This document shows, in pieces, positions 17,271-26,408 of a stretch of DNA of 64,000 nt. This stretch comes from an uncultured Sphingorhabdus sp. GTDB lineage: Bacteria; Pseudomonadota; Alphaproteobacteria; Sphingomonadales; Sphingomonadaceae. The notes beneath the pieces were generated by a model. It was not told where the DNA came from. It did not search any database and saw only the letters and a program-made list of their open reading frames with translations. Position 1 is the first letter of the stretch. Every line of letters starts with the position of its first letter. The stretch covers positions 620,001-684,000 of the forward strand of contig CALMYW010000394.1 in assembly GCA_937873665.1 (NCBI GenBank). Direction: 5' to 3'. The position numbers were made by a program, and so were the translations under genes.

Positions 17271-17972
17271 GTGCCGTCCATTAAGGTCGCAACCTACAAC
17301 ATCCGCAAATGCGTCGGCACCGATCGGCGCCGCAATCCGGAGCGCATTTTACAGGTGCTGGGCGAAATCGATGCCGACATCGTCGCGCTGCAGGAGGCCG
17401 ACAGACGGTTCGGAAACCGGCTTAGCGCGATCCCCCACCATTTGCTGCTCGAGCAGGGCATCTATCAACCAGTTGAAATCGGCGGGCGGCCGCAAAGCAT
17501 CGGCTGGCATGGAAATGCCTTGCTGGTGAAACGGGGCATCGAAGTCAGGCACAGCGAAATTGTTCCGTTACCGACCCTAGAACCACGTGGCGCTGTGCTC
17601 GCCGAGTTGGTGCTGAACGGGGTGCCACTGCGTGTTATCGGCACGCACCTCGACCTGTCCGGTCTCTGGCGGCGGCGGCAGATTCGCGCGCTGCTGGCAC
17701 GGCTCGACGGGGCTAGCCACCATCTGCCTACCGTGCTGATGGGGGATTTCAACCAATGGTCGGATCGTGGCGCGCTTTCGGAGTTCGCATTCCACCACCA
17801 CCGGCTGGTCAAAACACCGCCCAGTTTCCACAGCAACCGCCCTGTGGCGCGGCTCGATCGTATCATCGTCAGCCACGACATCATGGTTGAAAATAGCGGG
17901 GCGCATATTTCAGACTTGTCGAAACGGGCATCCGATCACCTGCCCCTTTGGGCGACACTCAAGCATGCCTAA
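17271..17972 (+). CDS. Endonuclease/exonuclease/phosphatase family protein
   Basis: Metal-dependent phosphodiesterase or phosphatase of the EEP (DNase I-like) superfamily, 233 aa. The motifs run in the expected order: VATYNIRKCVG with the catalytic Asn, DIVALQEADRR with the metal-binding Glu, GTHLDLSG, GDFNQW with Asp and Asn, and the C-terminal SDHLPLWATL with the catalytic Asp-His pair. No signal peptide, so cytoplasmic. The start is GTG 17271, 2 bases after the PNPOx-like gene's stop. Substrate (nucleic acid, inositol phosphate or phospholipid) cannot be told from the sequence. Confidence 0.88.
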   Translation: MPSIKVATYNIRKCVGTDRRRNPERILQVLGEIDADIVALQEADRRFGNRLSAIPHHLLLEQGIYQPVEIGGRPQSIGWHGNALLVKRGIEVRHSEIVPLPTLEPRGAVLAELVLNGVPLRVIGTHLDLSGLWRRRQIRALLARLDGASHHLPTVLMGDFNQWSDRGALSEFAFHHHRLVKTPPSFHSNRPVARLDRIIVSHDIMVENSGAHISDLSKRASDHLPLWATLKHA

Positions 17973-18063
17973 TTTTTATACAGCGTTTTTTCACTGATTA
18001 TATTTTAGGCAGTTTATGTAAAGCCGGAGCCTGCAACCCTCGGAATCCAAGGCCTTCGGATTC

Positions 18064-18079
18064 TGGCACACCCTTTGCA
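18064..18079 (+). promoter_or_regulatory. Sigma-54 (RpoN) promoter of glnK-amtB
   Basis: TGGCACACCCTTTGCA has the -24 GG and -12 GC elements separated by exactly 10 bases and matches the sigma-54 consensus TGGCAC-N5-TTGCA. It ends 33 bases before the glnK start codon. This implies NtrC-dependent, nitrogen-starvation-induced transcription of the operon, as known for glnK-amtB in many proteobacteria. Confidence 0.9.
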
Positions 18080-18094
18080 TTGTGCATTGCACAA
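18080..18094. promoter_or_regulatory. Dyad over the expected glnK transcription start
   Basis: TTGTGCATTGCACAA is a perfect inverted repeat of 7 bases around one central base, immediately downstream of the -12 element. The predicted start of transcription (about 12 bases after the GC) falls inside it. It could be a repressor operator or a 5' mRNA hairpin; both are inference. Confidence 0.55.
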
Positions 18095-18112
18095 CCACAA
18101 AAGGGGGCGTGC

Positions 18113-18451
18113 ATGAAATATATCATTGCCATCATCAAGCCGCACAAACTGGACGAGGTGCGTGAAGCGCTCGCCGGGCTGGGCGTGTCGGGCATGACCG
18201 TGACCGAAGTCAAAGGCTTTGGCCGCCAGAAGGGCCAGACCGAAGTTTATCGCGGCGCGGAATACACCACCAATATGGTGCCCAAGATCAAGATCGAAGT
18301 CGCCTGCACCAGCGAGAGCGCGGGTGCCGTGGTTGAGGCCATCCAGGCCGCTGCCGCTACAGGGTCGATCGGCGACGGCAAGATCTTCGAGATCGAACTT
18401 GTTGCAGCGACGCGCATCCGCACCGGCGAAGCCGGTGACGCCGCGCTTTAA
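18113..18451 (+). CDS. glnK: P-II nitrogen regulatory protein GlnK
   Basis: Trimeric P-II signal protein (112 aa) that reports nitrogen status by binding ATP/ADP and 2-oxoglutarate and, here, gates the ammonium channel encoded next to it. The T-loop is intact, with the uridylylation target Tyr51 in YRGAEYTTNMVPK; the B-loop TGSIGDGKIF and C-terminal RIRTGE are typical. ATG 18113 is preceded by AGGGGG. A sigma-54 promoter lies upstream and amtB starts 34 bases downstream, the classical glnK-amtB arrangement, which is why I prefer GlnK over GlnB. Confidence 0.94.
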   Translation: MKYIIAIIKPHKLDEVREALAGLGVSGMTVTEVKGFGRQKGQTEVYRGAEYTTNMVPKIKIEVACTSESAGAVVEAIQAAAATGSIGDGKIFEIELVAATRIRTGEAGDAAL

Positions 18452-18485
18452 CCAGAACATCCGGACTAACCAGGGAAGAAAGCAC

Positions 18486-19949
18486 ATGCTTAAACACATG
18501 AAATGGATTGGTGCGACGGGGGCGGCTGTATTTGCAGCCCTGCCCGCTTTCGCGCAGGAGGCAGCCGAAGCGGTTGCAGAAGGTGCCGCTGCTGCAACGG
18601 CTGCGGTCGCAGATGGCCCGATCAAGGCCCCAACTGTCGAACAGATGGCGGGTATGGTGGACAAGGGTGACACCACCTGGATGCTGATCAGCTCCGCACT
18701 GGTGCTGCTGATGTCGATCCCGGCACTGGCGTTGTTCTATGGCGGCCTCGTTCGCACCAAGAATATGCTGAGCCTGCTGATGCAGGTTTTCATGATCGTT
18801 TCGGTCGCAGCACTTGTGTGGGTCAGCTATGGCTACAGCCTGGCCTTCACTAGCGGCGGACCATTTATCGGCGGCTTCTCCAAGGCATTCCTTGCCGGCG
18901 TCGATGCTACTACACTCGCAGCAACCTTCAGCAACAATGTCTACATTCCGGAATATGCCTTTGTCGTGTTCCAGATGACCTTTGCTTGCATCACCCCGGC
19001 GCTGATTGTCGGCGCCTTTGCAGAGCGTATCAAGTTCACGCCGCTGATCATCTTCACGGTATTGTGGCTGACTTTTGCCTATTTCCCCATCGCACACATG
19101 GTGTGGTACTGGGCTGGCCCCGACTTCCTGCCCGACGCACCGACAGATTTCGGTTACCTGTGGGGCATGGGTGCACTGGATTTCGCAGGCGGCACCGTTG
19201 TCCACATCAACGCCGGTATCGCTGGTCTGGTCGGCTGCCTCATCATCGGCAAGCGCGTAGGCTATGGCAAGGAAGCAACCCCTCCGCACAGCCTGACCAT
19301 GACCATGATCGGCGCCTCTTTGCTGTGGGTGGGCTGGTTCGGCTTCAACGCCGGTTCCAACCTTGAAGCCAATGGCCTTGCTGCCCTCGCCTTCATCAAC
19401 ACCTTCGTCGCCACCGCTGCAGCCGCTGTGGCCTGGTGCATCATTGAACAGTTCCACCATGGCAAGCCATCGCTGCTTGGTGCGGTTACTGGCGCAGTTG
19501 CGGGGCTTGTAGCCATCACTCCGGCCAGCGGTTTCGCGGCACCGATGACGTCTATCCTGCTCGGTTTTGCGGCATCGGCGGTCTGCTACCTCTTCGTGGC
19601 GATCGTGAAGAACAAGCTGAAATATGACGACACGCTCGATGTCTTCGGCGTGCACGGTATCGGCGGCATCGTTGGCGCCATCGGCACCGGCATCGTCGCT
19701 GACCCGGCGCTCGGTGGCCAGGGCTTCTTCGACTACACGGTGTTCCCGGCAGTCCCCGGCACTTATGACATGGCTGCCCAGGTGATCACGCAGATCAAGG
19801 CGGTCGGCGTGACAGTCGTCTGGACCGGTATCGTCTCTGCGGTTCTCTTCTACGGCCTCAAATTCACTCTGGGTCTGCGCCCGAGCGAAGAAGCCGAACG
19901 CGAAGGGCTCGACCTCTCCGAACATGGCGAACGCGCCTACAACTACTAA
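18486..19949 (+). CDS. amtB: Ammonium transporter AmtB
   Basis: Trimeric ammonium channel of the cytoplasmic membrane (487 aa). A cleavable signal-like N-terminus ending AFAQ and an Ala/Glu-rich linker precede 11 membrane segments. FYGGLVRTKN opens the channel domain, the twin-His pore residues are in VHINAGIAG and VHGIGGIVG, and the phenylalanine gate region is in FAERIKFTPL. The start ATG 18486 has AGGGA/GGAAG upstream; the longer open frame overlaps glnK in another frame and is not real. It is 34 bases downstream of glnK, under the same sigma-54 promoter. An intrinsic terminator follows at 20081-20111. Confidence 0.95.
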   Translation: MLKHMKWIGATGAAVFAALPAFAQEAAEAVAEGAAAATAAVADGPIKAPTVEQMAGMVDKGDTTWMLISSALVLLMSIPALALFYGGLVRTKNMLSLLMQVFMIVSVAALVWVSYGYSLAFTSGGPFIGGFSKAFLAGVDATTLAATFSNNVYIPEYAFVVFQMTFACITPALIVGAFAERIKFTPLIIFTVLWLTFAYFPIAHMVWYWAGPDFLPDAPTDFGYLWGMGALDFAGGTVVHINAGIAGLVGCLIIGKRVGYGKEATPPHSLTMTMIGASLLWVGWFGFNAGSNLEANGLAALAFINTFVATAAAAVAWCIIEQFHHGKPSLLGAVTGAVAGLVAITPASGFAAPMTSILLGFAASAVCYLFVAIVKNKLKYDDTLDVFGVHGIGGIVGAIGTGIVADPALGGQGFFDYTVFPAVPGTYDMAAQVITQIKAVGVTVVWTGIVSAVLFYGLKFTLGLRPSEEAEREGLDLSEHGERAYNY

Positions 19950-20080
19950 ACTTTATGGAAGGCGGAGCTGGGTAGGCGACGCTTTCCACCAAATTCAAGA
20001 GCTTGGCGGCGGGGTTTAATCCTCCCTCTCCCAAATCCCGCTGCCTCCCGATGTTCCTCCCGCGAACGTCCAACTTCCAA

Positions 20081-20111
20081 GCCCGGGTCCGAAATGGCCC
20101 GGGCATTTTTT
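20081..20111 (+). terminator. Rho-independent terminator after amtB
   Basis: A 7-base-pair GC stem (GCCCGGG/CCCGGGC) with a 10-base loop is followed by T6. It is 130 bases downstream of the amtB stop codon and closes the glnK-amtB transcript. Confidence 0.85.
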
Positions 20112-20128
20112 GTGACATTAATGTTACA
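20111..20128. promoter_or_regulatory. 18-base near-palindrome upstream of TonB receptor 1
   Basis: TGTGACATTAATGTTACA is symmetric except for one base pair. It lies at the edge of the amtB terminator T-tract and about 115 bases before the receptor ATG, in an AT-richer stretch. It has the dimensions of a transcription-factor operator, but I cannot name the regulator. Confidence 0.45.
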
Positions 20129-20242
20129 TCTTGCAGCATATTTGCAGAGCAGCACGATTGGGGGTGCCGCACCCTACCCTATACCGACTATAAAAGGACC
20201 ACTGCGGACCTAGATAACCGCGGATATATTCGGGAGTAGGAC

Positions 20243-22633
20243 ATGAAAAGCTTGAAAAGCCGCACTACGGCTCGCCATTTCATTCAACTTGTCGCCGGAA
20301 CTTCGCTCGCCGCCCTGATTGCGCAGGGTGCGATGGCGCAGGATGCCGAAGAAGAAGCCGATGACAATGTCATCATCGTCACCGCAACCAAGCGTGACGC
20401 CAACCTGCAGGACATTCCTTTTTCGATCAACGCCCAGACCGCAGCGGACATCCAGCGCTCGGGCGCGGTCACCCTTGAAGATCTGTCGCGCAATGTCGCG
20501 GGCCTTGCCGTCCAGAATCTCGGGCCCGGCCAAAGCCAGGTTTCGGTTCGCGGCGTGTCTGCAGGACAAGTCGTGCGCGACCAACCCGGCGTGAAAGAGC
20601 AAGTTGGCGTCTATCTCGATGAATCAGTCGTCTCGTTGTCGCTGTTTACGCCTGACCTTGATCTGTTCGATTTGAACCGCGTCGAAACCCTGCGCGGCCC
20701 GCAAGGCACCTTGTTCGGCTCGGGTTCGGTCGGCGGTACGATCCGCTACATCACCAACCAGCCCCGAATCGGAGCCACCGAAGGCATGGTCGAGGGCAAT
20801 GTTAACCTTGTCGATGGCGATGATATCGGCGGCCATTTGAAAGGTGCGGTCAACATTCCGCTCGGTGACAATGCCGCGCTCCGCGCCGTCGGCTACTTCA
20901 CCCGCTATGGCGGCTTCATCAATGCCATCGGTCCGGCTGGCGGCGAAGATGTCAACAGCGGCGAACGCTATGGCGGTCGTCTGGCGCTAACCTTTGAACC
21001 TTCCGACAGCGTAAGCATAACGCCGCGAGTGGTTTACCAGAAGGTGACGGCCGACGGCTTCAACCGGCAGGAAATCTACAACCTCTTCGCCAACCGCTTC
21101 ACCACAACGCGACCAGCCGTCACCTTTGACGAGCGGGAGCAATATCTGTTGCTCCGCGAAGGTTTTGAAGACGAAACGCTGATTGCCGATGCGACAATCA
21201 AGATCGGCATGGGCGGTGTGGATTTGACCTCGGTCACCTCGTACATCGATCGCAGCATATTGGTCAGCCGCGATGCCAGTGCGCTGACCGGTTCGGTGTC
21301 GGTTGACCTCGGCTATCCCGATGCCGCTGTTGTGTTGCCCTCCAATCTTCGCGACACCACCGACCTGCAAACCTTCACCCAGGAACTTCGCCTGTCTTCG
21401 AACAGCGATGGACCGCTGCAATGGGTGTTCGGTGGTTTCTATTCAAAAATCGACCGCGCCTACACCCAACGCCTCCCGACGCCGGGCTATGACGCATTTA
21501 CCGATGCAACGCTGGGCGCAGGCACTTCGGCTGCTGTCGCCAATGGCTTCCCGGTCGATTCTCCGTTCAACTCCGATCTGCCTTATGACATCAAGCAGTT
21601 CGCGATTTTTGGTGAAGTTTCCTACGATCTGACCGACGCCCTCAACGTGACTGCGGGTGGGCGTTATTATGACTTCAAGGAAGAGCGCACAATCACCACG
21701 GGCGGCCTGTTTGCCAATGGTGATAACGGCGTAGTCGACAGAACCAAGTCGGATGGCTTCACTCCGCGGCTATTGCTCAGCTATGATGTCAGCGAAGATG
21801 TGCAGATCAATGCCCAAGCCTCGAAAGGCTTCCGTCTGGGCGGCGTCAACGATCCGCTCAACACCCCGCTCTGCAACGCGCAGGATCTTGCCCTGTTCGG
21901 CGGTTTCCAGAATTATGATGACGAAACGTTGTGGAACTATGAACTGGGCATCAAGACTCAGGGCAATGGTTTCACCTTCAACGCGGGCGCATTCTACAAC
22001 GACATCAAGAACCTGCAGGTAACGCTTGATGCCGGAAGCTGCTCGTCGCGCATCGTCTTCAACGTCGACAAGGCGCATAGCGCGGGGGTCGAGTTCGAGC
22101 TTGGTCTGGAGCCTGCCGAAGGGTTTGACCTGTCGCTCTCGGGCAGCCTGATCGAGGCCGAATTCGATACCACGCTTCCCGGCGCGCTCGCCCCGGCAAC
22201 CGGTATCCGCGAAGGCAATCGCCTTCCGTCGGTGCCGAAATTCCAGCTGTCGGCAGCCGCCAGTTATGAATGGCCGATCAGCGATAGTGCAGACGCCTAT
22301 GTCTCTGCATCGTTCCAGCATGTCGGGAACCGCTTTACCCAGCCGGCGGATCAGGAGAACAACCCGCGCACCTTCACCCACGGTCTCCCCTTTGGCGGGC
22401 AACCTGCGGGCTCTGCAACTACGGTCAACCTGCGACTGCCCAGCTATGAGTTGGTCAATCTGAGTGCGGGTGTTGATTTCGACGGCGGTCTGTCTCTCGT
22501 CGCTTATGTCAACAACCTGTTTGACGAAAATGCGCTGTTGTCTTTCGACCGCGAACGCGGCGGACGGGCACGTCTTGGCTATAATGTCGGCCAACCGCGT
22601 ACTTTTGGTATCACCGCGCGTCAGAAATTCTGA
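20243..22633 (+). CDS. TonB-dependent receptor 1
   Basis: Outer-membrane active transporter (796 aa) energised by TonB-ExbBD; substrate unknown. A signal peptide ending GAMAQ is followed by an acidic linker and the plug domain, with a TonB-box-like VIIVTATKRDANLQDIPFS (residues 49-67) and VETLRGPQGTLFGSGSVGGTIRYITNQP. The rest is the 22-stranded barrel, ending in the sphingomonad-typical RTFGITARQKF with terminal Phe. The closest recognisable group is the large iron/ carbohydrate/xenobiotic receptor set common in this order. It is flanked by terminators on both sides and by no obvious substrate-specific gene. A near-palindrome lies upstream. Confidence 0.93.
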   Translation: MKSLKSRTTARHFIQLVAGTSLAALIAQGAMAQDAEEEADDNVIIVTATKRDANLQDIPFSINAQTAADIQRSGAVTLEDLSRNVAGLAVQNLGPGQSQVSVRGVSAGQVVRDQPGVKEQVGVYLDESVVSLSLFTPDLDLFDLNRVETLRGPQGTLFGSGSVGGTIRYITNQPRIGATEGMVEGNVNLVDGDDIGGHLKGAVNIPLGDNAALRAVGYFTRYGGFINAIGPAGGEDVNSGERYGGRLALTFEPSDSVSITPRVVYQKVTADGFNRQEIYNLFANRFTTTRPAVTFDEREQYLLLREGFEDETLIADATIKIGMGGVDLTSVTSYIDRSILVSRDASALTGSVSVDLGYPDAAVVLPSNLRDTTDLQTFTQELRLSSNSDGPLQWVFGGFYSKIDRAYTQRLPTPGYDAFTDATLGAGTSAAVANGFPVDSPFNSDLPYDIKQFAIFGEVSYDLTDALNVTAGGRYYDFKEERTITTGGLFANGDNGVVDRTKSDGFTPRLLLSYDVSEDVQINAQASKGFRLGGVNDPLNTPLCNAQDLALFGGFQNYDDETLWNYELGIKTQGNGFTFNAGAFYNDIKNLQVTLDAGSCSSRIVFNVDKAHSAGVEFELGLEPAEGFDLSLSGSLIEAEFDTTLPGALAPATGIREGNRLPSVPKFQLSAAASYEWPISDSADAYVSASFQHVGNRFTQPADQENNPRTFTHGLPFGGQPAGSATTVNLRLPSYELVNLSAGVDFDGGLSLVAYVNNLFDENALLSFDRERGGRARLGYNVGQPRTFGITARQKF

Positions 22634-22656
22634 CGCAGGTCGAAAATCAAATAAAG

Positions 22657-22685
22657 AAAAGGGCGGCTCTCGGGCCGCCCTTTTT
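22657..22685. terminator. Bidirectional intrinsic terminator between TonB receptor 1 and dnaN
   Basis: A7-bp GC stem (GGGCGGC/GCCGCCC) is flanked by A4 on one side and T5 on the other, so it can stop transcription in both directions. It lies between the convergent receptor and dnaN genes. Confidence 0.88.
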
Positions 22686-22704
22686 ATTTGGCTATTGCGG
22701 TTGA

Positions 22705-23820
22705 TTAAACGCGCATTGGCATCAGAACATAGAGCGCTGGCGATTTGTCATTCTCGCGGATCAATGTCGGGGCGCTGGCGTCAGCAAGGTGTAGTTCCAC
22801 AGTGTCGCCTTCAATCTCACCCAAAATGTCGAGCAGATAGCGGGCATTGAAGCCGATTTCGAAGCTGTCGTCCGAATAGCTGCCGGGAACTTCTTCAGCA
22901 GCCGTGCCGTTTTCGGGTGAAGTCACCGACAGGGTGATCTTGTCCTTGTCGAGCGCCATCTTGACAGCACGGGTCTTTTCGGTGGCGATGGTCGCGACGC
23001 GATCAACGCCTTCGGAGAAGCTCTTCGGGTCGATTTTGAGCAACTTGTCGTTACCGGTCGGAATGACGCGGCTGTAATCGGGGAAGGTGCCGTCAATCAG
23101 CTTAGAGGTCAGCACTGCACTGTCGAAGGTAAAGCGGATCTTGGAGGCCGACAGGTCGATCTGGATCGCATTACTGCCGCTTTCATCGAGCAGTTTACGC
23201 AATTCGGCAACGCATTTGCGCGGCACGATAACATCGGGCATGCCTTCCGCCCCTGCAGGACGCGGAAGGGTGACGCGGGCGAGTCGGTGACCATCGGTGG
23301 CAGCCGCCTTCAGCATCGGATCACCATCGTCCGTCACGTGCAGGAAAATGCCGTTGAGATAATAGCGCGTTTCTTCGGTCGAGATCGCAAAGCGCGTCTT
23401 GTCGATAATCTGGATCAGCGACGGTGCGGGCAGTTCAAAACTGGTCGGCAGTTCACCTTCAGCAATCATCGGAAAATCGTCGCGCGGCAGCGTCGCGAGG
23501 CTGAAGCGCGCACGGCCTGCATTGACCGCCATACGGCCATCAGCGGCGTTCAGCTGCACCTGGCTGCCGTCGGGCATTTTGCGCGCGATTTCGAAGAGCG
23601 TGTGCGCCGAAACCGTGGTCGCGCCGGGGATTTCAACATCACCTGCAATGGTTTCGACGATTTGAAGGTCAAGGTCGGTCGCGGTCAGGCGGATCGCGCC
23701 ATTTTCGCTCGCCTCAATCAGCACATTCGACAGAATGGGGATGGTGTTACGCCGTTCCACCACCGATTGCACATGGCCAAGGCTCTTCAGCAGTGTGGCG
23801 CGCTCGATCGTCGCTTTCAT
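22705..23820 (-). CDS. dnaN: DNA polymerase III sliding clamp (beta subunit)
   Basis: Processivity clamp of the replicative polymerase (371 aa, normal length). It opens MKATIERATLLKSLGHVQSV, and the three-domain clamp fold is visible with RNTIPILSNVLIEA in domain 1, FPMIAEGELPTSFELPA at the domain boundary, and the C-terminal YVLMPMRV, the conserved end of the clamp. ATG 23820 was chosen over an open stretch of 18 codons upstream because all DnaN proteins start at MK. It is divergent from a histidine phosphatase gene, and not next to dnaA or recF here. A GANTC site lies upstream at 23907-23911. Confidence 0.96.
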   Translation of the reverse strand: MKATIERATLLKSLGHVQSVVERRNTIPILSNVLIEASENGAIRLTATDLDLQIVETIAGDVEIPGATTVSAHTLFEIARKMPDGSQVQLNAADGRMAVNAGRARFSLATLPRDDFPMIAEGELPTSFELPAPSLIQIIDKTRFAISTEETRYYLNGIFLHVTDDGDPMLKAAATDGHRLARVTLPRPAGAEGMPDVIVPRKCVAELRKLLDESGSNAIQIDLSASKIRFTFDSAVLTSKLIDGTFPDYSRVIPTGNDKLLKIDPKSFSEGVDRVATIATEKTRAVKMALDKDKITLSVTSPENGTAAEEVPGSYSDDSFEIGFNARYLLDILGEIEGDTVELHLADASAPTLIRENDKSPALYVLMPMRV

Positions 23821-24007
23821 CGTCCGGTCATTCCCCTTTGGCCGCCCCGAAGTGGAAACGGCAATTCTTCCCAATATGCCAAAGGGTCAAAACCCCCAAT
23901 TTCGGCGAATCTTCCTTAACAAGTTGGAGACCTAGGGCAAGCCGATTGCCTTTACAGCGCCGATTAATCTGTGGAAGAAGGCTGGTGAAGCAAAAGGGGT
24001 TAGGATT

Positions 24008-24652
24008 TTGAGCACAAACGGAAAAAGACTGTTCATCGCGCGGCACGGCGAAACCGTATTCAATGCGGTCGCGCGGATGCAGGGGCAGCAGGCGGTACAC
24101 ACCCCGTTGACCCGCGCGGGATTTTTGCAAGCTGACGCGATGGGCCGGGCATTGGCACCCTGGTTTGATGGAAAACCGACGCCGATTTTGTGGTCTTCCA
24201 CGGCTGGTCGGGCGTTGCAGACGCTGGCAATTGTCGCCGAACATGTCGGCGCAGACTGGCACCAGACCAAGGCGGATGACCGGCTGCAGGAAATAGACGT
24301 GGGCGACTGGTCCGAACGGACCTATGCCGATATCCATGCCGAAATCGGCCCGTTCGTTGATCATGATGAAGGCCTGTTTACCGTGCAGCCTCCCAATGGC
24401 GAGTGGTATGATGATGTCGCCCGCCGTCTGAGCGACTGGATCGCCGATGCCACCGCCGAACCGGGCGACGCGATTGTCCTGATGCACGGCATGTCTGCCC
24501 GCGTATTGCGCGGTCTATTGCTCGGTATCGAACCGCACCCTTTGTGCGATGTTCCTATCGCCGACAGCCTGCCGCAGGGCAGTATGGTGATGATACAGGA
24601 TGGCGTGGAACAGATCGTCACCTTGGGTGAAGGGCAGCTGGAGCGCGCTTGA
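24008..24652 (+). CDS. Histidine phosphatase family protein
   Basis: Phosphoglycerate-mutase-like phosphatase (214 aa). The phospho-accepting motif is FIARHGETVFN near the N-terminus; a second conserved arginine region SSTAGRALQTL and VLMHGMSARVLRGLL with the second catalytic His complete the active site. The start is TTG 24008, supported by AAGGGG 8 bases upstream; no ATG or GTG is available before the RHG motif. Substrate unknown: members include cofactor-dependent PGM, cobalamin phosphatase and broad-specificity phosphatases. Its stop codon overlaps the start of the next gene (TTGA). Confidence 0.87.
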   Translation: MSTNGKRLFIARHGETVFNAVARMQGQQAVHTPLTRAGFLQADAMGRALAPWFDGKPTPILWSSTAGRALQTLAIVAEHVGADWHQTKADDRLQEIDVGDWSERTYADIHAEIGPFVDHDEGLFTVQPPNGEWYDDVARRLSDWIADATAEPGDAIVLMHGMSARVLRGLLLGIEPHPLCDVPIADSLPQGSMVMIQDGVEQIVTLGEGQLERA

Positions 24653-25122
24653 AACGGCTGTTTTTCCTCGCGACGGCGCTAATCGCCACCCCTGCCCTCG
24701 CCAAGGAACGCTTGGGCGCGTGGCAAAGCTGGGCGGCGTTCCGCGATGCCGAGACACCGCGATGCTATGCTATCGGCGCTCCCGAGACGTCTAGCGGAGA
24801 GCGGGGCTATGTGTCGGTCGGCTTCTGGCCCAAGCGGGGATTGGGGCATCAGATCTATGTCCACCTGTCGCGAGCGCGCTCAGAAAACAGCGGTATTACA
24901 CTCAGCGCAGGCGGACGCCGCTTTCGCCTGATCGCCAAGGGCGATTATGGCTGGGCGAAGGACCGCCAGACCGACATGGCCATCATCGCTGCCATCCGCT
25001 CCTCGCAGTCTTTGAGCGTCACAAGCATTGCCCGTGATGGACGCAGCATTGTCGATGCCTATGCGACGCGTGGCGCCGCAAGCGCCATTGATGCAGCAGC
25101 TTTGGGGTGTGCGGCACGATAG
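24649..25122 (+). CDS. Secreted protein, invasion-associated locus B (IalB)-like
   Basis: Small exported protein (157 aa) with a signal peptide ending near ALAK (residue 19). The pattern [25 protein letters not shown], with the Trp and first Cys, and a distal Cys in AALGCAAR resembles the IalB-like family, whose sphingomonad members often sit in front of rlmN; the match is by eye and the function is unknown. The start is TTG 24649, overlapping the upstream stop by 4 bases, which indicates translational coupling to the phosphatase. rlmN starts 50 bases downstream. Confidence 0.68.
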   Translation: MKRLFFLATALIATPALAKERLGAWQSWAAFRDAETPRCYAIGAPETSSGERGYVSVGFWPKRGLGHQIYVHLSRARSENSGITLSAGGRRFRLIAKGDYGWAKDRQTDMAIIAAIRSSQSLSVTSIARDGRSIVDAYATRGAASAIDAAALGCAAR

Positions 25123-25172
25123 CCAGCCAAGACTCGCTTTTCGCAGCCGACATCCCTATATCGCCGCGCATC

Positions 25173-26408
25173 ATGCAGATACCCGGCCATATCGATCCCG
25201 TAGTCACTCCGCGTGCCATCACGCCGCGTTCCGATGGTCGCATCGACCTGATGGGGCTGTCGCATCTGCAGATCAAACAACTGTTCCTGGAAAGCCAGCT
25301 CGACGAGAAAGCGGCCAAGCTGCGCTCGAAGCAGGTGTTCCACTGGATCTACCATCGCGGTGTCACCGACTTTGAAATGATGACCGACATCGCCAAGACG
25401 ATGCGCCCCTGGCTGGCGCAGCGTTTTGTCATCGGCCGCCCCGAAGTGATCGAGGCGCAGGTCAGCAGTGACGGGACACGCAAATGGCTGCTGCGCACCG
25501 ACGACGCGCAGGACTATGAAATGGTCTTCATCCCCGATGCCGATCGCGGCACGTTGTGCATTTCCTCGCAAGTCGGTTGCACGCTCAACTGCCGTTTCTG
25601 CCACACCGGCACGATGCGGCTGGTGCGCAACCTGACGCCGGGCGAGATAGTCGGTCAGGTCATGCTGGCGCGCGACGCGTTGGGCGAATGGCCCAAGGGC
25701 AATATGGCTGGCGGCACGGAAGATGAAGATGACGAGAGCGGTCACTACACTTCCGATGGCCGAATGCTGACCAACATCGTGCTGATGGGCATGGGAGAGC
25801 CGCTATACAATTTTGACAATGTCCGCGATGCCTTGAAGGTAGTGATGCACGGCGATGGCCTGGCGCTCTCAAAACGCCGCATTACGCTGTCAACCAGCGG
25901 CGTAGTGCCGATGATGGCGAAGGCCGGCGAAGAAATCGGGGTGAACCTGGCTGTGTCGCTCCACGCCATCAGCAAGGAAATCCGAGACGAGATCGTCCCA
26001 TTGAACCGCAAATATGGCATCGAAGAGCTGCTTCAGGCCTGCGCCGATTATCCCGGTGCCAATAATGCCCGGCGCATCACCTTTGAATATGTGATGCTGA
26101 AGGACAAGAATGACAGCGACGCCGATGCGCGCGAACTGGTGCGCCTGATCAAGCAGTATAAATTGCCCGCCAAGGTCAATTTGATCCCGTTCAACCCTTG
26201 GCCGGGCGCGCCCTATGAGTGTTCAACTCCCGAGCGCATCCGCGCCTTCAGCAACCTGATTTTCGAAGCCGGCATCAGCGCGCCGGTGCGCACCCCCCGC
26301 GGGCGCGACATCATGGCAGCGTGCGGCCAGCTGAAATCAGCAGCCGAGAAGAAGAGCCGGGCCGAACTGGATAGGCTGGCAGAGGAAAAACAGGCGGCTT
26401 TGGGTTAG
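25173..26408 (+). CDS. rlmN: 23S rRNA/tRNA adenine-C2 methyltransferase RlmN
   Basis: Radical-SAM enzyme that methylates C2 of A2503 in 23S rRNA and of A37 in some tRNAs. About 411 aa. The radical-SAM cysteines are in CTLNCRFC (residues 136, 140, 143). The conserved [17 protein letters not shown] and the C-terminal acceptor Cys region with [19 protein letters not shown] are present. I chose ATG 25173 ([10 protein letters not shown]), as in related genera; the frame is open to a GTG at 25107 overlapping the previous gene. An insertion of about 15 acidic residues ([11 protein letters not shown]) lies before the [10 protein letters not shown] motif. The stop codon is shared with the convergent thioesterase gene. 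Confidence 0.95.
   Translation: MQIPGHIDPVVTPRAITPRSDGRIDLMGLSHLQIKQLFLESQLDEKAAKLRSKQVFHWIYHRGVTDFEMMTDIAKTMRPWLAQRFVIGRPEVIEAQVSSDGTRKWLLRTDDAQDYEMVFIPDADRGTLCISSQVGCTLNCRFCHTGTMRLVRNLTPGEIVGQVMLARDALGEWPKGNMAGGTEDEDDESGHYTSDGRMLTNIVLMGMGEPLYNFDNVRDALKVVMHGDGLALSKRRITLSTSGVVPMMAKAGEEIGVNLAVSLHAISKEIRDEIVPLNRKYGIEELLQACADYPGANNARRITFEYVMLKDKNDSDADARELVRLIKQYKLPAKVNLIPFNPWPGAPYECSTPERIRAFSNLIFEAGISAPVRTPRGRDIMAACGQLKSAAEKKSRAELDRLAEEKQAALG

Noticed and set aside
18357..19925. 522-codon open frame on the minus strand
   Set aside because: Antisense to glnK and amtB, low-complexity and charge-rich, with no recognisable domain.
20111..20128. TGT-N12-ACA reading of the palindrome as a PpsR/CrtJ photosynthesis site
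   Set aside because: No photosynthesis, carotenoid or bacteriochlorophyll gene is near; kept only as an unnamed dyad.
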